Positions 1 through 7,714 of a DNA stretch of 64,000 nt are shown piece after piece (the stretch's first letter is position 1; each line of letters begins with the position of its first letter). A program made the position numbers and the translations under genes. This DNA comes from [Clostridium] saccharolyticum WM1 (GTDB lineage: Bacteria; Bacillota; Clostridia; Lachnospirales; Lachnospiraceae), in the NCBI RefSeq assembly GCF_000144625.1, contig NC_014376.1:1612001-1676000 (forward strand), written 5' to 3'. The notes beneath the pieces are model-generated. The model was given only the letters and a program-made list of their open reading frames with translations, did not search any database and was not told where the DNA came from.

Positions 1-484
1 AATGGGTAAAATGACGGCAGCCACCTCGACCAGCGGTCTGTTTATGAAAAAAAAGGGAAGGGTAGGAGACTCTCCAATATCCGGTTCCGGATTCTATGCC
101 GACAGCAGAAAAGGAGCCGCCAGCGCCACCGGCCTGGGAGAGGATCTGATGAAAGGCTGTATTTCTTATGAGATTGTCCGTCTTATGGGAGAGGGGATGC
201 ATCCTCAGGATGCCTGTGAAACAGCGGTGTACCGCCTGGACAGGGAACTTCGGGAACGCCGGGGCGAAGCAGGCGACATATCTCTTATTGCCATGAATCC
301 GAAGGGAGAGTGGGGCGTTGCCACAAATATAGAGGGATTTTCCTTTGCAGTGGTCACTGAGGAACTGGAACCCACGGTATACTTAGTAACCCGGGAGCGG
401 GACGGCCGATGTACTTATGAGAAAGCTTCTGATGAATGGATGGAAAATTATATGAAGACGCGTATGGCGCCTATGGTGGAGTAA
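1..484 (+). CDS. Asparaginase / N4-(beta-GlcNAc)-L-asparaginase family protein, C-terminal part (5' truncated by window edge)
   Basis: This is the C-terminal part of an Ntn-hydrolase of the isoaspartyl peptidase / glycosylasparaginase family, which hydrolyses asparagine amide or isoaspartyl bonds. The visible piece matches the region just after the catalytic threonine: a strand ending in AATSTSGL, then GRVGDSPISGSGFYAD, then GAASATGLGEDLM, which is characteristic of the beta subunit. The autocleavage threonine (the family's HDTxG motif) should lie just upstream, outside the window, so activity cannot be judged. The ATG at 2 is probably internal. The gene ends 3 bases before the M20 peptidase, so the two are likely co-transcribed and may act together on small peptides. 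Confidence 0.85.
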   Translation, partial: MGKMTAATSTSGLFMKKKGRVGDSPISGSGFYADSRKGAASATGLGEDLMKGCISYEIVRLMGEGMHPQDACETAVYRLDRELRERRGEAGDISLIAMNPKGEWGVATNIEGFSFAVVTEELEPTVYLVTRERDGRCTYEKASDEWMENYMKTRMAPMVE

Positions 485-487
485 GGT

Positions 488-1645
488 ATGGAATACGGAC
501 AGATGGAAAATGAATCAGATAAAATAATTCTGGACTGGGTGGACCGGCTGAAGGACCGGTTCATCCCCAGTGTCCTGGAGCTGGTGCGCATTGACAGTGT
601 GGAAAGGGAGGCTTATGATGGCGCTCCCTTTGGCAGGGAAGTGAAGCGTGCCTTGGAATGCGCCCTGGACATCAGCAGACAGCTGGGGTTTGACACGGTG
701 AACCTGGATCATTATATGGGCTATGCCCAGTATGGCAGAGGAGAAAACTATGTCTGCGCCATTGGTCATGTGGATGTGGTTCCGGCAGGAGAAGGCTGGA
801 AGCATCCGCCCTTCAGCGGTTATACGGAGAACGGAGTGATATACAGCAGGGGAGTGCTGGATAATAAAGGGCCGATTATGGCCTGCCTCTATGGTCTGGC
901 CGCTATTAAGGAGGCAGGAATTTCCCTTAAGAATCCGGTGCGTATCATCTTCGGATGCGACGAAGAAACCGGGTTTGAGGACCTGAAATATTATCTTTCC
1001 AAGGAGAAACCGCCTCTTTATGGTTTTACACCGGACTGTAAGTATCCGGTGGTGTACAGTGAGCGGGGCAGGGCACTGGTGCGGATCACAGGAAGTCTTA
1101 AGCAGCTGGAAGGATTTTTTGAGTTTGTAAATAAATATTTTATAGGAGCCAGGAATACAGGAGACCGGCTGGGGATTGACTTTAGTCACCAGGAATATGG
1201 AGTGATGGAGATGCGGGGATATAAGCTGGGCGTGGCTTCAGACCGTTTCAGCGGCAAGAGACAGGCAGCCTTTGATGTCACCTTAAGTTATCCGGGAGGA
1301 GTCACCATAGAAGAAATCATGAAACGGATCTGCAATAAGGCAGAGGCAGAGGGGCTTATTGCTCAGCTGGTTCATAATTATGATCCGGTAGTATTTCCAA
1401 AGGACACACCCATGGTAAAAGCCATGCAGGAGAGTTATGAACGGGTCACTGGACTTGACGGCACCCCTGTAACCACCACCGGGGGGACTTATGCCAAGGC
1501 CATGCCGGGCATTGTCCCCTTTGGTCCAAGCTTTCCGGGTCAGAAAGGCATCAGCCACAATCCCAATGAATGGATGAGTGTGGATGATCTGATGACCAAT
1601 GCAAAGGTCTATGCACTGGCTCTGTACCGCCTGGGACAATTATAA
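488..1645 (+). CDS. M20 family metallodipeptidase (PepV/Sapep-like)
   Basis: This is a cytoplasmic zinc peptidase of family M20 that probably cleaves dipeptides. Metal-ligand motifs are clear: GHVDVVP (His94, Asp96), GVLDNKGP (Asp125), GCDEETG (Glu159-Glu160), and a late His in GISHNPNEW. At 385 residues it is shorter than the usual 450-470 of PepV, and the shortfall lies in the lid/dimerisation region between about residues 180 and 330. The start is the ATG at 488, whose GGAG ribosome binding site overlaps the end of the preceding asparaginase-like gene, implying coupling. The exact substrate is not evident; Xaa-His or beta-Ala dipeptides are only possibilities. Confidence 0.85.
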   Translation: MEYGQMENESDKIILDWVDRLKDRFIPSVLELVRIDSVEREAYDGAPFGREVKRALECALDISRQLGFDTVNLDHYMGYAQYGRGENYVCAIGHVDVVPAGEGWKHPPFSGYTENGVIYSRGVLDNKGPIMACLYGLAAIKEAGISLKNPVRIIFGCDEETGFEDLKYYLSKEKPPLYGFTPDCKYPVVYSERGRALVRITGSLKQLEGFFEFVNKYFIGARNTGDRLGIDFSHQEYGVMEMRGYKLGVASDRFSGKRQAAFDVTLSYPGGVTIEEIMKRICNKAEAEGLIAQLVHNYDPVVFPKDTPMVKAMQESYERVTGLDGTPVTTTGGTYAKAMPGIVPFGPSFPGQKGISHNPNEWMSVDDLMTNAKVYALALYRLGQL

Positions 1646-1663
1646 GAGATGGAGGACACAAGG

Positions 1664-1780
1664 ATGTTGGTAATTTGCAGCAGCAGCTGCTATGATGCTT
1701 CCGGCAAGGACCGGATTGCAGACTCTGCCACCGATTGGAATGTGGTACTTCAAGAGCGTATGGGTGAACAGGGGAGATAG
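1664..1780 (+). CDS. Small ORF (38 aa) with strong ribosome binding site, unknown
   Basis: A 38-codon ORF starts with ATG at 1664, eight bases after GGAGG (1651-1655), and ends at a TAG at 1778-1780, four bases before the yitT-like start at 1785. The peptide begins MLVICSSSCYDASGKDRIAD and has no recognisable domain, signal peptide or membrane segment. Its good SD and its stop just in front of the next start suggest a coupled leader ORF or the remnant of a larger gene. I do not recognise it, and it may be non-functional. Confidence 0.35.
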   Translation: MLVICSSSCYDASGKDRIADSATDWNVVLQERMGEQGR

Positions 1781-1784
1781 GGCA

Positions 1785-2657
1785 ATGCTTTCAAAATACA
1801 AGAAAAATGTGATGGTCCGAAGACTGATAACCATTGGGGCAGTGATTGCATCGGCTTTTCTTCAGACCTATGTCATCCAGGTTTTCATCCGGCCTGCCAG
1901 CTTACTCTCCAGCGGATTTACCGGAGTGGCTATCCTGATTGACCGGATCGCCTCCCTGTACGGCCGCAATATCTCCACATCCTTTGGGATGCTGGCTTTA
2001 AATATTCCAGTGGCCATTCTGTGCAGCAGAAGCATCAGTATGCGTTTTACCTTTTACTCCATGATGCAGGTCTTCCTGGCCAGCTTATTTCTAAAGATAT
2101 TCCGCTTTGAGGCCCTGTTTAACGACGTGCTGCTGAATGTTGTGTTCGGCGGGTTTCTGTATGGACTTTCCATAGTCATTGCTCTCCGGGGAAATGCCTC
2201 TACCGGAGGAACGGATTTCATAGCATTGTATGTTTCCCAAAAAACGGGCCGGTCCATCTGGGAATATGTGTTTGCCGGAAATTGTGTAATCCTTTGCATT
2301 TTCGGATACTTGTTTGGCTGGATGTATGCCGGATATTCTATTTTGTTTCAGTTCGTTTCAACGAAAGCCATATCTACCTTCCACCACAGGTATGAGCGGG
2401 TGACACTTCAGATAACCACTTCCAGGGCAGAGGAGATCATTGAGGAATATGTTAAACAGTACCGGCACGGCATTTCTTATGTGAATGCAGTGGGAGGTTA
2501 CAGCCATAAAAGCATGTATCTTCTTCATACGGTGGTTTCTTCCTATGAAGTCAATGACATTGTCCATCTCATGCGGGAAACAGATTCCCATGTGATTGTG
2601 AATATGATTAAGACAGAGAATTTCTACGGCGGTTTTTATCAGGCGCCTATGGAATAG
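1785..2657 (+). CDS. YitT family membrane protein (DUF161 + DUF2179)
   Basis: This 290-residue protein has about five or six hydrophobic segments in its N-terminal two thirds, then a soluble C-terminal domain of about 80 residues (from TFHHRYERVTLQITT onward). That is the DUF161-DUF2179 layout of the Bacillus YitT/YpjC family. Conserved signatures include RPASLLSSGFTGVAILIDR near the start and GGTDFIALYVS midway. The function of the family is not established. The start at 1785 is chosen because AGGGGAG lies eight bases upstream and the protein then has the family length; an earlier in-frame ATG at 1692 has no ribosome binding site. Confidence 0.85.
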   Translation: MLSKYKKNVMVRRLITIGAVIASAFLQTYVIQVFIRPASLLSSGFTGVAILIDRIASLYGRNISTSFGMLALNIPVAILCSRSISMRFTFYSMMQVFLASLFLKIFRFEALFNDVLLNVVFGGFLYGLSIVIALRGNASTGGTDFIALYVSQKTGRSIWEYVFAGNCVILCIFGYLFGWMYAGYSILFQFVSTKAISTFHHRYERVTLQITTSRAEEIIEEYVKQYRHGISYVNAVGGYSHKSMYLLHTVVSSYEVNDIVHLMRETDSHVIVNMIKTENFYGGFYQAPME

Positions 2658-2697
2658 CTTTTCAAACAGGATTCGGTGAGGAAAATTAAATTTACTA

Positions 2698-2726
2698 TTG
2701 ATAGTCATTCTCTTTTTAGATAAAAT
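2698..2726 (+). promoter_or_regulatory. Predicted sigma-A promoter for first tusA-like gene
   Basis: TTGATA (2698-2703) and TAAAAT (2721-2726) are separated by 17 bases, a good vegetative promoter about 80 bases ahead of the TusA-like start at 2809. Confidence 0.5.
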
Positions 2727-2808
2727 GAATCTGTATCCGGTTATAAGTTCTAGTTCTTTATTAGGAACAGCAGCTTACAACGCATTGGAATGTGCAGAAG
2801 GAGTAGTT

Positions 2809-3030
2809 ATGGTTAAAATCGATTGCCTGGGTGATATGTGCCCGGTGCCTGTTTTGAGATTAAAAACAGTCATTGATTCCTTAAAAAACGGGGAAGAATG
2901 TATGCTGGTTACGGATCATAGCTGTACGATTTCTAATATTGAAGCGTTTTGCAAGGTTCATCATTTAACGTATGATACGGATGAAGTTATGAATGGTGTA
3001 TGGGAAATCACCATTTCTGCTAACAAATAG
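2809..3030 (+). CDS. TusA/SirA-like sulfur carrier protein (first copy)
   Basis: This 73-residue protein is of the TusA (SirA, YedF) family, small proteins that carry a persulfide on a conserved cysteine. It has the family N-terminal motif DCLGDMCPVPVL (Cys11 is the CP-motif carrier) and the C-terminal GVWEITISA strand. The ATG at 2809 follows AGAAGGAG and gives the family length. It has its own promoter and runs convergently into the LysR gene, overlapping it by 11 bases. A second TusA-like gene sits at 4886, so the carrier is duplicated around the regulator. Whether it handles sulfur or selenium cannot be told from sequence. Confidence 0.85.
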   Translation: MVKIDCLGDMCPVPVLRLKTVIDSLKNGEECMLVTDHSCTISNIEAFCKVHHLTYDTDEVMNGVWEITISANK

Positions 3031-3919
3031 TCTCTTTTAGTATTGTTTCAATATATTTGATAAGTTTTGACGATTCATAATTCAGAGGAACGCTGGCTGC
3101 ATTTTTAATGGAATAATAATCATTATCAAATTCCAGACAGTGGCATTCTATAATGCGAAGCTGCTTATTGTAGATCTCCTTCTTAATTGCCATATAGGGA
3201 AGAAACGCAAGCCCGAATCCATTAATGGCGGACAGTTTAATGGATTCTGTGGAATCAAGAGTATATGGGATATGCAGCTGATTGATGCGGATTCCGTTTT
3301 TGCTCAGCATTTTATCCAGTACCTGTCTTGTTTTTTGGGTTTTCACCAGCATCAGCAGAGGATAATGAGAAAGATCCTGGCAGTTCAACTGGGAAGGAAC
3401 CTTCATTTTTTCTCCTGCAACCAGAAAAACACGGTCGGAAAACACCTTTCTTGCAGATAGGTTTTTATCCTTGGGCCTGCCGATGATAATTCCCATATCA
3501 GCGAAGCCTTTTGATATTTTTTCTTCTATGATTCTGCTGGACATCATTTCCATGTTCAGCGTATATTCGGGGTATTTGTTTTTTACATGGTAAACAGTAC
3601 AAGGCAGGGCATAGGAATATACACAGGGAGAGGCAAGAATGTGCAGGGTCTTATTTTGATTTTGTGCATTGGTAATATCGGCCAGCATTCTATCATACGA
3701 CGATAATATTTCTAAAGCCCGGTTATAGACAATCATCCCAATGTTAGTCGGAATCACACCTTGATAGTTCCGTTCGAAAAGACGTGCACTGAATTCCTGT
3801 TCCATAACACGCAGCTGCTGGCTTAATGCAGACTGACTGATGTTCATTTCTTCCGCTGTTTTTGAGATACTGCCGGACTCCACTATTTTAATAAACATTT
3901 TCAGGTTATGAATGTTCAT
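3020..3919 (-). CDS. LysR family transcriptional regulator of the sulfur module
   Basis: This is a 299-residue LysR-type regulator. The N-terminal winged helix (residues 1-60) contains SGSISKTAEEMNISQSALSQ, followed by the linker helix and a periplasmic-binding-like effector domain (about 90-295). It is divergent from the YeeE-TusA-YeeE-flavoprotein genes and convergent with the first tusA, so it most likely controls the sulfur module. The start at 3919 is preferred over the upstream ATG because AAAGGCGGG precedes it and the family motif then begins near residue 1. The effector is unknown; CysB/CysL-type sulfur metabolites are a reasonable guess. Confidence 0.85.
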   Translation of the reverse strand: MNIHNLKMFIKIVESGSISKTAEEMNISQSALSQQLRVMEQEFSARLFERNYQGVIPTNIGMIVYNRALEILSSYDRMLADITNAQNQNKTLHILASPCVYSYALPCTVYHVKNKYPEYTLNMEMMSSRIIEEKISKGFADMGIIIGRPKDKNLSARKVFSDRVFLVAGEKMKVPSQLNCQDLSHYPLLMLVKTQKTRQVLDKMLSKNGIRINQLHIPYTLDSTESIKLSAINGFGLAFLPYMAIKKEIYNKQLRIIECHCLEFDNDYYSIKNAASVPLNYESSKLIKYIETILKETIC

Positions 3920-4049
3920 GTTAACCCGCCTTTCTGAATTTAACTCCAAAACCAGTTAATAGAGCTGTTAAAATCTTAACAGTTCTTTTTTTGTATTTTT
4001 ATTATAGCAGATATCAATGGGTGTGGCTAGTGCGATAAAATAATGGGAT

Positions 4050-4064
4050 ATAAGTAAATCTTAT
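4050..4064. promoter_or_regulatory. Candidate LysR box (T-N11-A palindrome)
   Basis: ATAAG-taaat-CTTAT is a perfect 5-bp inverted repeat fitting the LysR T-N11-A consensus. It lies in the divergent interval between the LysR gene and the YeeE operon, about 108 bases before the GTG at 4172. AT-rich hexamers TATAAT occur downstream near 4108 and 4134. Confidence 0.4.
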
Positions 4065-4171
4065 GACATATCAGATTCTTGATTAACTGATTTTTAATAA
4101 GTGTGGTATAATTTAAATTGTGATTTTGTTATAATATTAACAAATACTATTTTAAAGAAAGGGGGATTTAC

Positions 4172-4858
4172 GTGTCAGAGGTTAACACAAGCGTAAGTGG
4201 GGAAAGAGTGCGTAAGCCAAGAAAACCCAAGAAAAGCCAGATTCCATATGCAATTTTGGTTACGATCCTGATCATTGCTTTTGGTTTTTATTTGGCAGGA
4301 GGGAGCAATAAGCTGCCTGTTTATTGGGGATTCGGTATTGCATTCGGGTACATCCTGCAGCGTTCCAGGTTCTGCTTTACGGCGGCATTCCGCGACCCTT
4401 GTATCACCGGAAGCACATCCGTAACAAGGGCCGTATTGGTAGCGGTAGCAGTAGCCAGTGTAGGTTTCTGGGCAATCAAGTATGCCAGTGTCATGGCAAA
4501 TGCGGAATCCAATTTCAGCATGACCGGCGTGGCGCCCATCGGTTTGCCCTTGGCTGTCGGTGCGGTTATGTTTGGTATCGGAATGGTCATTGCCGGTGGC
4601 TGTGCATCAGGAACCCTGATGCGCGTTGGAGAGGGCTTTGCCATGCAGATGCTGTCTTTGGTGTTCTTCATAGCAGGTTCTTTCTGGGGCGCACACGACA
4701 TGAACTTCTGGAGTAAATTCAATGAAAATGCTCCGAAGATCTTTTTGCCGGACGTGTTTGGCTGGTTTGGCGCAATCGTTGTACAGGGATTGATTATTGT
4801 TCTGTTATACATAGCCGCCGTCAAATGGCAGGAAAAGAAAATGGGAAGTGCAGAATAA
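4172..4858 (+). CDS. YeeE/YedE-type sulfur transporter, N-terminal half (separate gene)
   Basis: This is a membrane protein of the YeeE/YedE family, whose characterised member TsuA imports thiosulfate. It carries the family cysteine motifs QRSRFCFTAAFRD (about residues 63-75) and GGCASGTLMRVGEG (about 142-155), with about five transmembrane segments after a basic N-terminus of 25 residues. At 228 residues it is one half of a typical TsuA; the other half is encoded at 5137, with a tusA in between. Translation starts at GTG 4172 behind AAAGGGGG. Thiosulfate is the expected substrate; selenium-linked YedE proteins look similar, so substrate identity is open. Confidence 0.8.
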   Translation: MSEVNTSVSGERVRKPRKPKKSQIPYAILVTILIIAFGFYLAGGSNKLPVYWGFGIAFGYILQRSRFCFTAAFRDPCITGSTSVTRAVLVAVAVASVGFWAIKYASVMANAESNFSMTGVAPIGLPLAVGAVMFGIGMVIAGGCASGTLMRVGEGFAMQMLSLVFFIAGSFWGAHDMNFWSKFNENAPKIFLPDVFGWFGAIVVQGLIIVLLYIAAVKWQEKKMGSAE

Positions 4859-4885
4859 AATTTATTTTTAAAGGAGATATATCAC

Positions 4886-5113
4886 ATGGCTGAATTTACA
4901 TTAGATTGTCTGGGAGAGGCGTGTCCGGTCCCGCTTATGAAAACGGAAAAGAAGATCAGTGAGTTATCGGTTGGAGACGTATTGATCGTATCCATTGATC
5001 ATAGCTGTGCAATGAAAAATGTTCCTGAGTGGGCAAGAAAGCAGGGACATAACGTAGAAATCGAAGAAGTGGATGATGGAGAATGGGAAATTGTCATTGA
5101 AAAGACGAAGTAG
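4886..5113 (+). CDS. TusA-like sulfur carrier (second copy, TsuB-like)
   Basis: This 75-residue TusA-family protein has the motif DCLGEACPVPLMKTEKK (carrier Cys13). The start at 4886 follows AAAGGAGATATATC. It lies between the two halves of a YeeE-type transporter, the arrangement expected of TsuB, which accepts sulfur from the transporter on the cytoplasmic side. It resembles the gene at 2809 but keeps different flanking residues, so the two are paralogs rather than a recent exact duplication. Confidence 0.85.
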   Translation: MAEFTLDCLGEACPVPLMKTEKKISELSVGDVLIVSIDHSCAMKNVPEWARKQGHNVEIEEVDDGEWEIVIEKTK

Positions 5114-5136
5114 ATAACTTCTGTGAAAGCAGGTGA

Positions 5137-5691
5137 ATGATTTTGAAACAATTTTTTATTAAGCTTGGTGATCATCCGATTTACAAGAAGCTGTTAAAAG
5201 AACCCTTGACCTATGTGGCAGGAGCCGTTTTACTGGCCGTCTTTCAAATCGCCCACTTTGCAGCCCTGGGAAGCGGCTGGGGTGTCACAAGCGCATTTGC
5301 CAACTGGGGCACCTGGAATTACAAAGCTCTTGGCGGTGATGCAAGCGGCTGGGTATACTATGCTTCTGAAAAAATGCAGAAGGAACTCAATACCAGCTTT
5401 CTGGCAGACGGGGGTTCCATCCGCAATCTAGGCATTGTATTGGGAGCCTTTGCGGCAACGTTATTTGCATCACAGTTTAAGGTCAAGAAGATCAAGTCGT
5501 TGCGGCAGGTCGTTGCGGCTGTTCTTGGCGGCTTGTTAATGGGTTATGGGGCAAGACTTGCCAATGGCTGTAATATAGGAGCGTTATTTACCGCAATTTC
5601 TGCTTTTTCCTTATCCGGTTGGGTATTTGGGGCATTTCTGCTGGTAGGTGCTTTTCTGGGAAGCAAATTATTAGCCAAATATTTTATGTGA
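5137..5691 (+). CDS. YeeE/YedE-type sulfur transporter, C-terminal half (separate gene)
   Basis: This 184-residue membrane protein has about four or five hydrophobic segments. It has the family motif GGLLMGYGARLANGCNIGAL (about residues 128-147), the counterpart of the GGC motif in the first half. It probably assembles with the product of 4172 into one channel. The start could be ATG 5137 or TTG 5143; the SD AGGTGA is only three bases from the ATG, so TTG 5143 is a real alternative. It is 23 bases downstream of the TusA gene and belongs to the same operon. Confidence 0.75.
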   Translation: MILKQFFIKLGDHPIYKKLLKEPLTYVAGAVLLAVFQIAHFAALGSGWGVTSAFANWGTWNYKALGGDASGWVYYASEKMQKELNTSFLADGGSIRNLGIVLGAFAATLFASQFKVKKIKSLRQVVAAVLGGLLMGYGARLANGCNIGALFTAISAFSLSGWVFGAFLLVGAFLGSKLLAKYFM

Positions 5692-5808
5692 TTTGTAATC
5701 ATGGGGCGATCATATCTGATTGCCCCTGTCATATAAATGCCCGGTTTTGGAAAAAAGAAAAACGGCTGTGAAAACTGAATAAAAGTATTCAGAAAGGAAC
5801 AGGTTAAA

Positions 5809-7029
5809 ATGACTAAAAAAACAGAATCATATGATGTGGTGATTATAGGAGGCGGAGCAGCCGGCTTAACTGCAGGAATCTATTGCGGCAGAGCCAAGCT
5901 AAAAACCTTAATCATAGAAAAAACCCTGGTAGGAGGGCTTGCCACTTATACCAATGAAATAGAGAACTATCCCGGCTTTCCGGATGGGGCTACAGGTCTT
6001 GGACTTATGGATTTATTTCATAAACAGGCCAAAAAATTTGGCGTAGAGTTTAAATTAACGGATGTAAAATCCGTATCCCTGGCAGGGGATATGAAGCAGG
6101 TAGAAACGTTCCGTACCATTTACCAGGCAAAGGCCGTGATTATCGGAAGCGGCGGAAAACCCCGTCTGACCGGTGCGAAAAATGAGGACTTATATCTTTA
6201 TGATAAAGGGATCTCGTTCTGCGCCACCTGTGATGCTGCGGCAAATACAGGGAAAACGGTTATGGTGATCGGAAGCGGTGATGCAGCCATTGAAGAGGGG
6301 ATATTTTTAACCAAATTTGCAGATAAGGTTATCGTATCTGTTATGCATGAGAATGGCAAAATGGACTGTAATGAGATTGCAAAGGCACAGGCTCTTTCCA
6401 ATCCTAAAATGGAATTTCTCTGGAATACGGTTGTTGACCGCTTTGAGGGGGACGAAAGGCTGCACACGGTTGTGTTAAAGAATTTAAAGACAGAGGAAAA
6501 AATTCCTGTCTCCGTGGACAGTTGTTTCCTGTTTATCGGTTATCTGCCAAATACAGAATTATTCCGTGATATTCTGGACATGAACAGGGGAGGCTATCTC
6601 ATAACCAATGAACGGATGGAAACAAATATACCTGGAGTATTTGCCGTAGGAGATGTACGGGACAAATACTTAAAACAGGTCGCAACGGCAGTGGGAGATG
6701 GAGCTGTTGCCGGCTACGGTGCAGAAAAATATGTATCGGAAAGTGAAATTTTTGAAAAGCAGATAATGAATGAAGGAAGACCCTCCCTCGTGTATCTTTA
6801 TAATGCAATCGATCCCCAGGCAAGAGAGCTGCTGCCGGTTTTTAAAGAGTATGAACAGGAGCATGGTGACCTAAGGGTATCCTGCATTGATATTTATAAA
6901 TCAGATGGAATTGCGAAACGCCTTGATGTTGAGAATACCCCCTGTATGGTGTGGATCAAAGAGAGCCGGATCATGGAAAAGTATTATGGTGAAATGACTC
7001 GTGACCGCATTCTTGACATTTGCAGGTAA
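5809..7029 (+). CDS. Thioredoxin-reductase-like FAD/NADPH oxidoreductase with C-terminal thioredoxin-like domain
   Basis: Residues 1-300 are a complete thioredoxin reductase fold: FAD motif GGGAAGLTAG (14-23), redox pair CATC (Cys138, Cys141), NADPH motif GSGDAAIEEG (155-164) and the second FAD motif GVFAVGDVRD. Ordinary TrxB stops near residue 310; here about 95 more residues follow. They look like a thioredoxin fold (LVYLYNAI strand, VENTPCMVWIK cis-proline region) but have no CxxC. It ends the YeeE-TusA operon and may reduce sulfur or selenium carried by TusA. The domain assignment of the tail is inference from motif layout. It lies 117 bases downstream of the transporter gene. Confidence 0.8.
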   Translation: MTKKTESYDVVIIGGGAAGLTAGIYCGRAKLKTLIIEKTLVGGLATYTNEIENYPGFPDGATGLGLMDLFHKQAKKFGVEFKLTDVKSVSLAGDMKQVETFRTIYQAKAVIIGSGGKPRLTGAKNEDLYLYDKGISFCATCDAAANTGKTVMVIGSGDAAIEEGIFLTKFADKVIVSVMHENGKMDCNEIAKAQALSNPKMEFLWNTVVDRFEGDERLHTVVLKNLKTEEKIPVSVDSCFLFIGYLPNTELFRDILDMNRGGYLITNERMETNIPGVFAVGDVRDKYLKQVATAVGDGAVAGYGAEKYVSESEIFEKQIMNEGRPSLVYLYNAIDPQARELLPVFKEYEQEHGDLRVSCIDIYKSDGIAKRLDVENTPCMVWIKESRIMEKYYGEMTRDRILDICR

Positions 7030-7061
7030 GCAAGATGCAATGGATCTGCATATGATTCCTA

Positions 7062-7097
7062 CGTCCTGGAGCCAGGCCTGGCCCGGGGCGTTTTTTC
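7062..7097 (+). terminator. Probable rho-independent terminator after the flavoprotein gene
   Basis: An imperfect GC-rich stem (CGTCCTGG paired with the CCCGGGGCG side, containing GCCAGGCCTGGC) is followed by TTTTTTCT. It ends the sulfur operon 35-70 bases after the stop at 7029. Confidence 0.5.
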
Positions 7098-7247
7098 TAG
7101 TATTTTCCGGCGTGTATAGCTCCATACTTTTCAATAGACTCTAAAACGGTGCCGGAAGATTATATTGCAGCGGCAATGACATTTAATCCTTATCTTTAAA
7201 TATATTATAAGAAGGCAGAACGTAAGAACGCATTGAAAGGAGAGCAG

Positions 7248-7367
7248 ATGGACCGGACCATTTTCCGTTTTGGGAGTAAAAGCCTCCGGCATGGGGACCC
7301 AGGGAGTAAAGTATACATAGAAGCCATGACCAGACCAAAAGCAATCACCATTAATAAAACAGAATAA
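7248..7367 (+). CDS. Small ORF (39 aa), unknown
   Basis: ATG 7248 follows GAAAGGAG with good spacing and opens 39 codons rich in basic and hydroxyl residues (MDRTIFRFGSKSLRHGD...). It stands alone between the sulfur operon terminator and the glycine riboswitch. No domain or export signal is seen. The SD is convincing but the peptide resembles nothing I know, so it could be a chance ORF or relic. Confidence 0.25.
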   Translation: MDRTIFRFGSKSLRHGDPGSKVYIEAMTRPKAITINKTE

Positions 7368-7428
7368 ATGGAATCAGGGCTTACTTAGAATGAAAGCTTC
7401 CTGAATTGGTCTTTTGTGTAAAAAATCA

Positions 7429-7457
7429 TTGACAGTGCAAAAGTACTCTGATAATAT
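7429..7457 (+). promoter_or_regulatory. Predicted sigma-A promoter of the glycine cleavage operon
   Basis: TTGACA (7429-7434) and TAATAT (7452-7457) are spaced by 17 bases, directly ahead of the glycine riboswitch. Confidence 0.6.
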
Positions 7458-7469
7458 CAATAATAAATA

Positions 7470-7620
7470 ACGGATGATGAATTTGAGAGAGAGCACAAAT
7501 CTGTGCCGCCGAAGGGGAACGCAGAAACTCTCAGGCAAAAGGATCAGATTCGGACGTAACTCTGGAGAACATTTATGTACCGAAGAAGTCAATCTTTCAG
7601 GTAAAAGGACAGAGGCAGGC
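7470..7620 (+). ncRNA. Tandem glycine riboswitch (gcvT motif), two aptamers
   Basis: The first aptamer contains GCCGAAGGGGAACGCA and AACTCTCAGGCAAAAGGA, and the second contains ACCGAAGAAGTCAATC and TTTCAGGTAAAAGGACAGA. These are hallmark cores of the glycine-binding gcvT RNA, joined by a short linker around 7550-7565. The RNA sits between a promoter and a terminator hairpin, upstream of all glycine cleavage genes. By family precedent, glycine binding would prevent termination and turn the operon on. Confidence 0.93.
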
Positions 7621-7659
7621 AGGAATATCCAATAGAGATATTTCTTTCTGCCTTTTTTT
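7614..7659 (+). terminator. Riboswitch-controlled terminator hairpin
   Basis: GGCAG...GAATATC pairs with GATATTTC...CTGCC and is followed by seven T residues. It lies directly after the second glycine aptamer and is probably its expression platform. Confidence 0.75.
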
Positions 7660-7714
7660 GTGCGGATAAACAGGTGACTTCCTATTATCATATAAATTCA
7701 AGGAGGATTAATAC

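Noticed and set aside
515..1189. Long minus-strand ORF opposite the M20 peptidase
   Set aside because: It is antisense to a gene with clear family motifs and has no SD or recognisable protein features.
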